Of a DNA stretch of 64,000 bases, positions 49,230-61,400 are shown piece by piece. The translations under genes and the position numbers were made by a program. The notes beneath the pieces were generated by a model, which saw only the letters and a list, made by a program, of their open reading frames with translations, had not been told where the DNA came from and searched no databases. Origin of the DNA: Anadara kagoshimensis (lineage: Eukaryota > Mollusca > Bivalvia > Arcoida > Arcidae); contig JACFYK010000033.1 in the NCBI GenBank assembly GCA_021292105.1, positions 62,001-126,000 of the forward strand, written 5' to 3'. The first letter of the stretch is position 1. Every line of letters begins with the position of its first letter.

Positions 49230-51820
49230 AAGTTTTACTTCTGTCATTGTGCTTGCCACAATTACAAATCTAGTTATTATTATTTTTCCTTCCACTTTCC
49301 GCACGCTTGTCTGCCCTTTTTCTCAAGATTCCTCACTCAATCTCGATGAAACTTTATATGAACAGTGTACTAACCATGTAAATGTGCTTTCTGCATTTGA
49401 AATTTCCAAGATGGCTGCCGTTACCATGGAAACATCTAAAAGAATAAAGATATTAAAACCCGTTTTTCTCGATAACCGTTTATCCGATTTTGATGAAATT
49501 TTCTAGGTTTATTCTAAAATCAAGCTTAAACGATTCCAAGGAAAAAAGACAACAAGAGCTATATTTATCACAGTTTAATGCCCCTCCAAAAACACATTTC
49601 CATAACCGTCTGATTTTCATGAAAATTTACAGAATTATTTCTAGCATGAAGAGTAATCGATTCCAGCATAAAAATTAACAAGAGCAGTATTTATCACAGT
49701 TTAATGCCCCTCCAAAAACACTTTTCGATGATTGCTTGTCCACCCTTTTTCTCAGAGATGCCTCATTCAATCTCAATGAAACTTTATAGCAACAATGTAT
49801 CTACTGTTACTAATAATAATCTTATTTGCATTAAACATATATTATAAGCTCCTTATAAAATGGGCATACCAATAGGAAGTGATACTCGTTTTCTAGAACC
49901 CTCATATTGCAACAATTACATAACCTATTTGTTTTGTTAACATTATTATACCTCCCTGTTTCAATAGATAAAGAATGAGAACCAGTACGAAAACGTGTAA
50001 GTGCTACTCTATATTTTTTTACCTTAATGATAGAAAGATAACGTTCGTAATTAAAACTACTCTTAAAGCCATAGTAAAAACACAATTTTGAACAATTTGA
50101 AAGTGAGCAATTCCATGTCTGTAAGTACTGGTCACATAATCTCTGTTTTAACAGTAAAATATCTGGAATATAGAAGTCTTGACTAATCCACAAATCTGTA
50201 AAACCCAAATGGAACAATACTTTTTTAACATTACTTGCCCAGTTTAAGCCTTTATAATTAACACCTTTTTCATCATCATTTCTTAACATTTGATAAATAT
50301 CATATAACATAGTATTTCTGCTACTTAAAATCTTAATCCAAAATTTTCAAATTTTAACTAAACGATTTATTTTTAAAGGCATTCGACCTAATTCACCATA
50401 CACTGCAGAAGAAACTGTTGACTTTTTCAAATTTAAAATAAACTTACAAAACTTTAGATGAACTTTTTCAATATTACAATACTCATTAAAACCCCAAACT
50501 TCTGACGCATATGACAAAACAGGTGTAACAAGAGTATCAAACATAAAACATTTCTTATCAATACTTATTTCACAATCTGATAAAATATTATATAAATTAT
50601 GTACTGCCACAGAGCCCTGTTCAACAATTTTGGACTCATTTAGTTTAAATTTACCATTATAAGAAAGTAAGACACCTAGATAGTTATAACTATTCACAAC
50701 ATCGACTTTTGAACCATCAATATAAAAATCATTGTTACACGATGGTGGTCTACCATTTTGAAAAATTACAATTTTTGTTTTATCTTTATTAATAGTAATA
50801 TCAAAATCCTTACAATAGCATTGTAAATTGTTTAATAGAGATTGCAGACCAACTTTGGATTTACTGAACAACACGGTGTCATCTGCAAACAGTAATGTAT
50901 AAAGAACAAAATCATTATATATAAAAGCATTATCTGCACTTGGTGCGATACACTCAACCATGTCATTTATAAACATTAAAAAAAGAGTTGGTGATAACGG
51001 TTCACCCTGTTTTACACCTGTGTGAGAACTGAAAAAATCGCTATATTCACCGTTATATTTAATACAAATCTGAACATCATTATACATAGCCTTTAATATT
51101 TTTACCATTTTGCAGCTGACACCTAGTGTATCTACTATGAAGATGTGCCTTCTGCATTTCAATTTCTACCGTTACCATGGAAACCACTAAAAGTATCAAA
51201 ACCTTAAAACTCACTTTTCTCGATAACCGTTTATCCGATTTTCATTGATTTTTGTAGGTTTATTTCTAAGATCAAACGTAATCGATTCCAAGGAAAAAAG
51301 ATAACAATAGTCGTATTTATAACAGTATAATGCCCCTCCAAAAACACATTTCCATAAACGTTTGTCCGATTTTCATGAAATTTTACAGGATTTTTTCTAG
51401 CACCAAGAGTAATCGATTCCAGCATACAAAATAAAAAGAGCTGTATTTACCACAGTTTAATGCTCCTCCAAAAACAGTTTTGGATGATCGCTTGTCTACC
51501 CGTTTTCTCAGAGATGCCTCAGTCCTTTATAGCAACAATGTATCAACCATTTACATTTGCAATCCGTATTTATCATTTCCAAGATTACTGCCGTTACCAT
51601 AGCTAAAAGTATTGAAACCTTAAACCTATTTTTCTCCATAACCGTTTATCCGATTATCATGAAATTTTATCGGATTATTTCTAGCATCAACAGTAATGGA
51701 TTTCAACGAAAACAAATAACAAGACCTATACTTATCACTGTTTAATGCCCCCTCCAAAGACACCTTTTCTCAAGAATGGAAAGTCATATCAACAGTACTT
51801 TTTCCAAATTCAAAGAAAAA
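49230..51820. repeat. Tandem family with CGATAACCGTTTATCCGATT and GCCCCTCCAAAAACA
   Basis: Units carry ATGGCTGCCGTTACCATGGA, CCGTTTATCCGATTTT and TTTAATGCCCCTCCAAAAAC and repeat before and after the nested LINE. The repeats around the LINE allow its empty site to be read. Non-coding. Confidence 0.75.
49806..51126 (-). mobile_element. 5'-truncated LINE with reverse transcriptase, clean insertion
   Basis: Bracketed by a perfect 10-bp duplication TGTATCTACT (49,796-49,805 and 51,127-51,136). On the minus strand 50,347-51,126 encodes RT motifs: GVKQGEPLSPTLFLMFINDM and the catalytic FADDTVLFSKS. The post-RT tail follows in another frame (about 49,831-50,310) with RTGSHSLSIETGRYNN, CNCC and LENEYHF. 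One frame change near 50,310-50,350 separates the two. The 5' truncation removes the endonuclease and the start of RT. The 3' end is a short ATT repeat rather than poly-A. Little decay otherwise, so it is the youngest LINE copy in the window. Clade not settled. Confidence 0.85.
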
Positions 51821-51959
51821 TTTGGGGAGGTGGGAGACTTCTTTACTTGTTAAATTTTCCACGCATCTTAATGTGGTGAATGTTAATCTAACTACAGTAC
51901 AAATAAAAGCAATTTTGATAAAAATTGCTATGGTTTTTTTACGAAATAATATCTTTATC

Positions 51960-51988
51960 AGGTGTGTGTGTATGTGTGTGTGTGTGTT
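51960..51988. repeat. TG microsatellite
   Basis: About 13 TG units with one TA. Confidence 0.85.
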
Positions 51989-52029
51989 TATTTAACATTT
52001 ATTATTTATTAAATATAAAAAAACTGGAC

Positions 52030-53785
52030 TTACTTAATTTTGAAACAAGAGTTGTCAGAAGACATCATAGCTCACCTATTTTATAATTAATAAAATTGTT
52101 AGACTTAATTTAAGTGTTTAAATTTTATACTGACTTGAATTTCATTTTAATTGTTAATGATATTGAGAAAAAATAGAGACCATGTTTTCATATACATGTA
52201 CATGGTTATAAGGTTTATTCATGATTGTCCCTATATTAAAAATCCAGGTAAATGTTAGGAAAATATGTTAAAAAATAGGGACAATAATGAATTTTTGAAA
52301 ATATGAAAACAATAGAAGTGAAGTCCAGCTTGGGTTATAGTTTGTTTCAGAAAACAAGGTAATAACAGACACAAATCATCTAAATAAATAAATGAATAAA
52401 ACAATACACAAAAATTACAAAAAGGAAAAAGCATAAAAGCATATGCTAAGCTCATACCACATTTAAGTCACAAGCACACCATAAATAAATAAATTAACTT
52501 ACAGTACACAAAAATTACAAAAAGGAAAAAGAAACATAATAACGTACCCTAAGTTAATACCATATTTAACACAAGTTTAAAATATTCAATGATCACAAAC
52601 TCCTCTATTATAGACACTGTCACTTAATTAATCCCTAATTGATGTTTCAAAATTTGTGATACAGCATCAGTGTAGTCCATTACATTTATGGTGTTGAGTT
52701 CGAATCTGTACTTTTTATTCATCGATGCAAGATCTTTTTAACAATGTCAGTGGACATCAGATTTTAAACTTCCTTCGGGAAATTGATTTATTTAATAAAA
52801 TATAATTTTTATCATATAATCCAGGTTTTAGTAATTGTCTGTGATAAAGCTGTTTTTTTAATCAGTTACGTAATATTTATTTCTTCCAATTTATATATTC
52901 TTATTTTTAGTTTTAAATTTTACTAGCTTGTGTTTTTTTTATACTATTGTATTTTTTACTTTGTCTAGCCGCGAATAGCTGCAATATTGCTGATGCGGCT
53001 TAAAACAATGTATCACTCACTCACTCTTCTTCATACATAGATGTTAATGGTTTACTTCATCTCTACAACATTCCTTAATGCTTCCAAGAAAAACTGCAGC
53101 ATTTATATCGTGGTTGGATACTGGGTGGTTATGTTGATGCAAGTAAAATTTGATTAGGATCAAACTGGGTTCATCATCTGTTCCTCTACAGTGCCTCTGC
53201 AATATCTCACAACATATCGCAAATACGCAATACAACCTGGCATGGTATTCCTTTTACAATTTTTTGCTTGTGTACGTTAAATTTTTGTTGAAAAAATGAA
53301 CTAGTATACTTTTTATCTTATTTTTTCCTTGTTTCTTGAAATAATGAATAAATAAAATAAACAAATCAATTTTTTTATATTAATATTTTTATTATGAATT
53401 ATTTTATTTTTATTAGTAAAAAAAAAAAATTTTTAAAAAAACCTAAAATTTTTTTATAACAATAATTATGAAATTAAAAAACCCTTAATATTCAATAAAC
53501 ATTTTGGGTTTTTTTTTTCTTAACAAATATCCAACATAAAAAATAGGGATAGATATTGTAACACCAGGTGAAATTCTGTACCTAAATTTAAAACAGACTA
53601 TAATTGTTTGTTTTGATAGTGGATTATATACTGATAGGGACAACCATGAATATCTGTTTTATGAAATAGGGACAATCATGAACAGACCGGTTATAAACAA
53701 ATTTATAAGTATTAAATTTGATTTAAATTTAAAAGAATAGGTGAATACAGCTTACACCAAAAACTTTACCAGGTTAAAATGCAGT
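52030..53785. repeat. Dispersed repeat, copy B, split by a transposon
   Basis: 52,030-52,165 is the reverse complement of 1,385-1,545, and 53,735-53,780 that of 1,270-1,325. In copy A these parts are about 60 bp apart, here about 1.57 kb. The extra DNA is the element at 52,212-53,688. Confidence 0.75.
52212..53688. mobile_element. 1.48-kb non-autonomous DNA transposon, 8-bp target duplication
   Basis: Ends GGTTTATTCATGATTGTCCC and, on the other strand, GGTCTGTTCATGATTGTCCC; they match at 21 of 23 positions. Perfect 8-bp duplications GGTTATAA lie at 52,204-52,211 and 53,689-53,696. The terminal motif TAGGGACAA recurs just inside both ends (about 52,277 and 53,636), as sub-terminal repeats do. 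There is no transposase frame. GG-starting ends with 8-bp duplications would fit Merlin, or less well hAT. Copy A of the host repeat confirms the uninterrupted site. It carries a short SINE-tail-like motif at 52,987-53,006. Confidence 0.85.
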
Positions 53786-54051
53786 AAAACTTAAAAATCA
53801 AGTCTACAAAAACTTGCTTGGAAAATACATTATCAACTGCAACGAATAAAATATTGTTTTAAAAGTTCTTCATATAATTCACACTAAAACAAACTATGGC
53901 GAAATGAAATATGTAAGCACATACCATTGGGCCTCTTTTTATAAAGGTATATCTAAAATATGAAAAATAATTTTATCCGAATTATTATGCTTGATTAGTT
54001 TTTTGTTTTTCACAAGTGGGCATTATCTTTTAAAATATTTGTATTTTACAG

Positions 54052-54088
54052 ACACCACAAGAAAAAGAAGAAAAGAATGTAGATTCTG
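54052..54088 (+). CDS. Small unrecognised gene, second coding exon
   Basis: 37 bases, TPQEKEEKNVDS plus one base, between acceptor TTTGTATTTTACAG and donor GTAACG. Entry phase 0 and exit phase 1 match the neighbours. The product is hydrophilic, lysine- and glutamate-rich. Micro-exon size makes the call less certain than that of the last exon. Confidence 0.5.
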
Positions 54089-54104
54089 GTAACGTATCTC
54101 CTGA

Positions 54105-54380
54105 TTAACATTTTGCAAATCTGACCAGTTTTCTTTTACTTAAATTACCCCACATAAGAAGAGAGAATTTATTAACATTTGGCCAATGGCAAATATAATT
54201 ATCTAAATATTTTATTTTTATATCCCTATAGATGGAACAAACCATAACAAAGTTGTATTCATCTTCAAGTACTTGCATACATTCTTTTAGACAAAGAGTT
54301 ACCATCATATCTACTTTTACTTCTTCTAACTGCGTACAGCAATACACAATTTTGCTAGTGACATTCAATACTTGGTTTCT
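54105..54380 (-). mobile_element. LINE ORF2 C-terminal fragment
   Basis: Minus-strand reading VLEDEYNFVMVCSIYRDIKI, then YLDNYICHWPNVNKFSLLM, the post-RT tail seen in the other LINE pieces. It is short and truncated. It begins only 17 bases after the second exon of the small gene, in its second intron. Confidence 0.65.
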
Positions 54381-54514
54381 GTTACAATATTTAAATATTC
54401 TGAGAAATAAAAATTATTTTTAAACATGCGATAATATTTTAGTTTTGTTGAATTGTTACAGCATGTAATATAATCTTTAAATATTAGTCAAAGACTCTTT
54501 GTTTCAAAATTGAA

Positions 54515-57400
54515 CAACCGGTGTCAGCTATCACATTTTACTTTTACATGTTCCACTGTCAGCTGTAAAATTTTCTTCTTCTGGCGTATTTTCTCCTTAC
54601 ATTTCAGGTGCCAGCAGGCACATTTTCTACTTAGAGTTCCAGTGTCAGCAGTCACATTTTCTACTTACAGTTTCAGTGTCAACAGTCACATTCTCTACTT
54701 AAGTTCCAGTGTCAACAGTCACATTTTCTACTTACAGTTCTAGTGTCAGCAGTAACATTTTCTATTTACTGTTCCAGTGTCAGCAGTCACATTTTCTATT
54801 TACTGTTCCAGTGTCAGCAGTCACATTTTCAACTTGCAGTTCTAGTGTCCGCAGTAACATTTTTTATTTACAGTTCCAGTGTCAACAGTCACATTTTCTA
54901 TTTACTGTTCCAGTGTCAACAGTCACATTTTCTACTTACAGTTTTAGTGTCAGCAGTAACATTTTCTATTTACAGTTCCAGTGTCAGCAGTAACATTTTC
55001 TATTTACTGTTCCAGTGTCAGCAGTCACATTTTCAACTTGCAGTTCTAGTGTCCGCAGTAACATTTTTTATTTACAGTTCCAGTGTCAACAGTCACATTT
55101 TCTACTTACAGTTTTAGTGTCAGCAGTTACATTTTCTATTTAAAGTTCCAGTGCCAACAGTCACATTTTCTACTTACAGGTCCAGTGTCAGCAGTCACAT
55201 TTTCTACTTACAGTTTCAGTGTTAGTTTTAACATTTTCTACTTACATTTCCAGTGTCAACAGTCACATTTTCTAATTAAAGGTCCAATGTCAGCAGTCAC
55301 ATTTTCTACTTATAGTTGGAGTGTCAATAGTCACTACTTACAGTTCTAGTGTCAGCAGTAAAGTTTTCTATTTACAGTTCCTGTGTCAACGGACACATTT
55401 TCTACTTACAGTTCCAATGTCAACAGTCACATTTTCTCTCTTAAGTTCCAGTGTCATCAATCACAGTTTCCGCTTACAGTTCCATTGTCAGCGGCCACAT
55501 TTTCTGCCTAAAGTTGCAGTGTCAGCGGTCACATTTCTCATTTACAGGTCCAATGTCAACAGTCATATTTACTTTCTTATGCCCCCTTTGACATTTTTGA
55601 ATTAAATGTTTAAATACATTTGATGGCCGTATTGTAAAATTAGAACATTTTTGGTTTTTATATTGTTGTGGCGATCCAATGTTTTCTTCTTAGACTTTTA
55701 GTTTCAGCAGTTACATTTTCTCCTTAAGGTTTCAGTGTCAGCAGTCCAATTTTTTCTTATAGTTCTAGTGTTTGCAGTCACATTTTCGACTTATAGGTCC
55801 AGTGTCAGCAGTCATACGTTTACTTTTGCAGCCTAAGTGCTAGCAAACACATTTTCCACTCAGAGTTCCGAGTGTCAGCAGTCACATGTTCTAACTACCA
55901 TTCCGAGTGCCAACACTCAAATATTTTCTTCTTACAGTTCCAGTGTCAGCATTCCTATATTTCCACTTAGTTTCAGTATCAGCATTCACATTTTCTATTT
56001 ACAGTTGCAGTGTCAACGTTTACAGTTACATTTACTTTTATAGTTCTAATGTCAACAGTCATTTCTACTTACAGGTCCAGTGTCAGTAGTCATACATTTG
56101 CTTCTTACAGATCCAGAAGTGCCTGTGTTTGTATATTGCTGCAGTGTTAGCAGTCACATGTTCTACTTACAATTCTGAATGCCAGCAGTCACATACTTTT
56201 TCTTACAATTTCAGTGTCAGCACTCACATTTTCAAATTACAGTTGCAGTGTCTACAGTCGCATTTATAATTACAGTTCTGGTGTTAGCAGTCATATTTTT
56301 TTATTGTTGGAATGTCAGCAATCTTATTTTCTTTCCTTTTGACAGTTCTAGTGCCAACAATCACATTTTTACTTACAGTTCCAGTGTCAGCACAAATATT
56401 TCGGTTTTTTTTTCAGTTTCAATGTCAGAGGTCACATTATTGTCTTATAGTTTTAGTGTGAGCAGTCACATTTGCTGCTTATTACTTATAGGTCTGGAAT
56501 CAGCAGTTACATGTTTAAATCTTACAGCTCTAGTGTCAGCAAACACATTTTCCACTCAAAGCTTCGAGTACCAGCAGTCACATATTTTCCTCTTACGGTT
56601 CCAGTGTCGGCATTTACATTTTTACTTACAGTCCCAGTGTCAACAGCAGTCCCATGTTTACTTACAGGTTTAGTGTCAGCAGTCCCATTTTCTACTTATA
56701 GGTCCAGTGTCAGCAGTCATATGTTTACTTCTTACAGCTCCAGTGTTAGCAAACATATTTTCGCCCCAAAGTTGCGAGTGTCAGCAGTCATCTTTTTACA
56801 GTTTCATTGTCAGCAGTCATATTTTCTACTAAAGGTTCTAATGTCAGCAGTCACATGTTCATCTTGTATGACCAGTGAGAGCAGTCACATTTTCTACTTA
56901 CAGGTCCAGTGTCAACAGTCACATGGTTACTTCTTACAGTCCCAATGCCAGCATGTATATGTTTTCTGTTTCCAGTTTCAGTGTCAGCGGTAACATTTTC
57001 TTCTTACAGTTTCAGTGTTAACAGTCTCATATTTACAGTTCCAGTGCAAGCTTTCAAATGTTTCTTTCATACAGCTTCAGTGTCAGCAATCAAATCTTCA
57101 ATTAAATTTCGAGTGTCAGCAGTAACATATTCCACTAACAGTTCAATTGTTAACAGTCACATTTTTTCTAACAGTTCCAGTGTCACATTTTCCACTTACA
57201 TTTCCACTGTCAACAGTGACATTTCATATTACAGTTCCAGTATCAGCAGTCACATTTTCTGTTTACAGTTCCAGTATCGGCAGTCACATTTTCTGTTTAC
57301 AGTTCCAGTATCAGCAGTCACATTTTCCACTTACTGTTCCATTGTCAACAGTAAAAAATTCTCTGGCAGTTCCAGTGTCATATTCTCTTTCTTAAGTCCT
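54515..57400 (+). repeat. 34-bp minisatellite carrying splice-acceptor-like sites
   Basis: About 80 units of consensus CAGTGTCAGCAGTCACA then TTTTCTACTTACAGTTC. A six-unit higher-order copy is visible: the CTAGTGTCCGCAG variant recurs 204 bp apart (about 54,842 and 55,046). Units degrade towards 55,600-56,200. Because three units give 102 bp without stops, frames of 90-170 codons open on the plus strand; I do not consider them genes. Most units contain a pyrimidine-rich tract followed by ACAG, a textbook acceptor, and the array lies just upstream of a genuine acceptor at 57,695. Confidence 0.9.
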
Positions 57401-57695
57401 CTTTGACATTTTTGTGAACATTGTATGGCGGCAGTGTAATATAAAAACACCTCAAGATATATATATTTTTTAGCAATTTTATACGATCAATAATTAGTTC
57501 TGAAAAATTACTTGATTAAAAATAAAATTGATAAAATTTATACTAAACCATTTTGTTCGTTATAATATCTTTACTTTAAACATCTAAAGTTCTTTGAACA
57601 AGCAAATACTACTTTATTACTTTCCATAATTTTTAAGTGGTGCATGCCTACCAATGTATCTTATATTTACGTATTTTTGTAATTTATGATTTCAG

Positions 57696-58006
57696 GTTTT
57701 CAGAAAGGACAGATAAAAGATCATGTTCCCGAAAAATACCACAAACATATCCCACAACATATCCTGAATTCATACTTCTTTAAAACGGATGAGGATGCTA
57801 ACAAATTTCTCGAAAATAGCTCGAAAGATGTAAGCTACATTGTGCATCACAGCACAAAATTATATGAACATATAAGGCAGAACCCAACGGAGGTTGGTAA
57901 AAGTGCCTTTATTGACATTGATCATTGGATAATCAATATTTTAGTCGATTGGGCAGACTTTGATTACATAATCTGCTCTGATCCAATCAGAGAAAAACAT
58001 TTTTAA
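57696..58006 (+). CDS. Small unrecognised gene, last exon
   Basis: After acceptor TTATGATTTCAG, two bases complete a Gly and 102 codons follow: FQKGQIKDHVPEKYHKHI, NSYFFKTDEDANKFLENSS, YIVHHSTKLYEHIRQNP, DHWIINILVDWADFDYII, ending REKHF and TAA at 58,004. It looks like a soluble, helical, charged domain with no signal peptide or membrane segment. No family recognised. A decayed copy (about 61,845-62,000) retains GKISKDVQES and YEHII-NPNEVNKIALI, so this is an exon that has been duplicated with its reading preserved for a time. This supports a real gene. Confidence 0.7.
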
Positions 58007-58560
58007 ATTTAACAGGGAGTTATAGTCAGCATATTATAGATATCTTAAAACGGAGAGTATCTGAAACATTTGCCATTAACGGTGTTAATCTGTGTGCAAC
58101 TTGCTTATCTTACTGTCTAATATGTCAGACAGACATATAATTATTAGCAATCTAATTACTATTCTATTAATATGTGAATCTTGTCACAGAAAGACATTAT
58201 TTTTTTCGATGAACTGTTAAAGTGTATATAGTTCTGAAAACTGCAATACCGAGTGGAGCAGGAAATGTATCATTGCGCATTTTGTTTGAATTTGGTATTT
58301 GAAAATAATGATTTAAGTTTTAAAAATAATAATTTAGATAAACATTTGTACATTATTGTAAATACACGTAAATGAATCAACAATTAATCGGTCATCAAGG
58401 TTTTAACTGTTAAAAAAATGGTTTATGATTGGTGTTTAGCAGTTCATGTCTTCATGGCAAATTAAAAAAAAAATTAATTACAGAGTAAAAGATATATAAA
58501 TTGTTGGTAGATATTATCTAAACATGCATGTAAAACAGGAATTCTAATGCAAATATTATG
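58007..58560 (+). other. Probable 3' UTR and flank of the small gene
   Basis: AT-rich with no further open frame. The poly-A site is not determined. Confidence 0.4.
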
Positions 58561-58568
58561 TAACGTGA

Positions 58569-59540
58569 ATCACCATGCAATTATCTCAAATAACATTTAG
58601 TATACAAAACAAAAAAAACCCAAATTTACAATATTGTTATAGTCCACCTGATTATGTTGAATAACATGACAATATTGTAAATTTGCGGTTTTTTTTTTTT
58701 GTTTTGTATCCTAAATGTTATTTGAGATAATTGCATGGTGATAGTCCACCTGGTTATGTTGAATAACATTAAAATATTGTAAATTCTGATATTTAATCAT
58801 TGTGTATACTAAATGTAATTTGAGACAATTGCATGATGATAGTCAACCTGGTTATGTTGAATACACTAAATGTTATTTGAGATAATTGCATGGTGATAGT
58901 CCACCTGATTATGTTGAATTACATGACAATATTGTAAATTTCGATATTTTATCATTGTGTATACTAAATGTAATTTGAAACAATTGCATGTGTATACTAA
59001 ATGTAATTTGAGACAATTGTATGATGATAGTCAACCTGGTTATGTTGAAAACACTAAATGTTATTTGAGATAATTGCATGGTGATAGTCCACCTGATTAT
59101 GTTGAATAACATGACAATATTGTAAATTTGGGTATTTTTTTTGTTTTGTATACTAAATGTCATTCGAGATAATTGCATGGTGAAAGTCCACCTGGTTATG
59201 TTGAATAACAATACAATATTGTACATTTCAATATTTTATTATTGTGTATACTAAATGTAATTTGAGACAATTGCATGATGATTGTCAACCTGGTTATGTA
59301 ATACACTAAATGTTATTTGAGATAATTGCATGGTGATAGTCTATCTGGTTATGTTATATAACATGACAATATTGTAAATTTGGGTTTTTTTGTTTTGTAT
59401 ACTAAATGTTATTTGAGATAATTGCATAATGATAGTCAACCTGGTTATGTTGAATACACTAAATGTTATTTGAGACAATTGCCTGATGATAGTCCACCTG
59501 GTTGTGTTGAATAACATGACAATATTGTAAATTTAGTTGC
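58569..59540. repeat. Inverted plus tandem repeat block, about 95-bp units
   Basis: The first unit (58,569-58,637) is the reverse complement of the second (58,669-58,742), with a 31-base loop. About nine further direct units follow, each with TTTGAGATAATTGCATGGTG or a variant, then AGTCCACCTGGTTATGTTGA and AACATGACAATATTGTAAAT. Two unit types (GATAATTGCATGGTG and GACAATTGCATGATG) tend to alternate. Possibly a MITE whose loop region was tandemly amplified. Confidence 0.8.
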
Positions 59541-61205
59541 GTCATCCGAGGGCTTATAATAGGAAATATATATTTCTTTTTACAAGTTAAAAAAAAAATA
59601 ATAATGAACATGCATTTCAACATTTATTGTAGCTAGAGAAGTTGGTTTAGATAATAGAGGAGGTTTATATGTGTTTATTAAAACACTTAAACGTTACAAG
59701 TTAAAGGTCATCGGGGAATTTTTATGTGAAGTAATTTCTGTTAAAGGGTACCTGTAACGATTTTTCATTTTCACATATTTTATTCCTCGTACTTAAATAT
59801 AACCGAAAATTTTATAAAAATTGATGCAGAAATAAGGAAGATATTGGTATTTTTTTAATACACTTCCGGTTAATCAAAATCGAAAAGGTCAGTTTTGGGG
59901 ACCCCATGGTGTGATGTCACAGGAGTAACATGACCCTGCAGAATATCATTTACCTTCAATACTATAATACTTGACTGACTGTACATTCTTTTATTATTCA
60001 AGGTAAAATCATTTGATGAAGTATTTTGTAATTTATATATTATTGTTGCCACCAGTTATGTAACATTATTTGTGGCAAAAAGCATTTGTATGCTTAATGC
60101 AATAAAGATATTGAAATTGAAAATTGAAGTAGAATTTACATCCGATTGACACCTGCTGATAATTAAGAGATTATCATTATTTCACCTGGACAAAAATTAT
60201 GTTAATAACACATTCCTTTGGCTAAGACCGATATCTTTAATCAACACCTTTTCTCGTGTAAATCAATTGATTTACATGTGTCGTTTACAGTGACTTCATG
60301 ATACCTGGTAATATACTATCTCAATTGTTTGATGTTGTCTTGAATTTAGTATTCCATATTAATGAAATGATTGTGAAAAGATAATTATGTTAAAAAAATG
60401 GGAGTTGAAATAAGTATGAACAGATGATAACTAGTACTGGCGACGGGTATTATAACAAAATTATTTAATTTTTGAAATAATAATCATGACATTTTACAAC
60501 GGTCATTATATTCTAATAGTCTTTTTTCTTCTTTCATTTCTACCCTTTTTTATATCATATAAATAAATAAATAAATAATAGTGTATCATTTAGGATGTAC
60601 GAAAAACAGTATGCTATTGCGATATCACGCAAAATGTCAGTTTTGTACTTAAAACTTTAAATCTTTACTAGGATGAATTGATTGCCTAATAATGCAAATT
60701 TTTCTAGTCAGAAGAATCCTTTTAAACGGTATGTATGAATGTACTTGCAGCATTTGATTTTCAATTAAAAATACAACGGTTTTTCACTTGTTACTTAGTC
60801 ACATCAGCCACATATAATACGTATAATATGCATTAAATGTCACTGGTGACATTCAATCCAAGATGTACTTATAAATACTAAAAAAATAAATAGATAAATA
60901 AATAAATAAATAAATAACCTTTGAAACGTGCTCTCATAGATTGAAAATTACAAGAAATAATAATAACGATATATTTTTACCATTTAAACCATGATAATAA
61001 ACTGTAAAATAATTTTAATTTGAAATGTCCTTGGTTTTATTTATTTATTTACCTAGCACTAAACGTTGAACAGTTATAAATAACTAAGTAAAAATGTCTA
61101 CTTGTGTGAACGACTTGAAGTCAGTGCCACGTTCGGGCATTTGATTTAAGATTTTGCATCATGATCTGCAGTCGGTAGCTAGTTTAGGCTGATTTTATAT
61201 TATCT
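59541..61205. other. No gene seen
   Basis: AT-rich. The start AAAGGGTACCTGTAACG at about 59,743 looks like an interspersed repeat boundary, but I could not find its other end. Small (AAAT)n tracts at about 60,559-60,578 and 60,884-60,915. Confidence 0.5.
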
Positions 61206-61207
61206 TT

Positions 61208-61400
61208 TTAGCTCACCTGGCCTAAAGGCCATGTGAGCTTTTGCCATCACTCAGCGTCCGTCGTCCGTCAGTCTGTCAGTCAGTCAGTCAGTCTGTCCGT
61301 CTGTAAACTTTTCACATTTTGGCTATCTCCTCTGAAACCCCTGAACCAATTTTAACGCTTTTTTGTTTACATAACAAAAATGTCAGAGATCGATGAAATC
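61208..61400 (+). repeat. Interspersed repeat starting AGCTCACCTGGCC
   Basis: AGCTCACCTGGCCTAAAGGC and CCATGTGAGCT form a terminal hairpin (61,211-61,239), followed by a CGTC/CAGT/CTGT tetramer tract. The hairpin-plus-tetramer layout is the same as in the repeats at 150, 25.6 and 62.2 kb. I associate this start with a common bivalve repeat; the family name is not known to me. Confidence 0.6.

Larger units (their letters stand above)
46504..51846. mobile_element. Composite non-autonomous repeat with AAGTCTCCCACC ends
   Basis: Begins AAGTCTCCCACCACACTG and ends GGTGGGAGACTT, a 12-bp inverted match about 5.3 kb apart. At the left the first 70 bases occur three times (46,504; 46,574; 46,644, the last diverged), each able to form a small hairpin. 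Inside are a tandem region at 46,980-48,760, a second repeat region at 49,230-51,820 (GCCCCTCCAAAAACA units) and a nested LINE at 49,806-51,126. No transposase is recognisable. The whole lies in the first intron of the small gene. Treating the outer ends as one element is inference. Confidence 0.55.

Noticed and set aside
54709-57406. Several plus-strand open frames of 90-170 codons
   Set aside because: All are translations of the 34-bp minisatellite (Ser/Phe/Gln-rich repeats) and lie in an intron of the small gene. Not called as genes.
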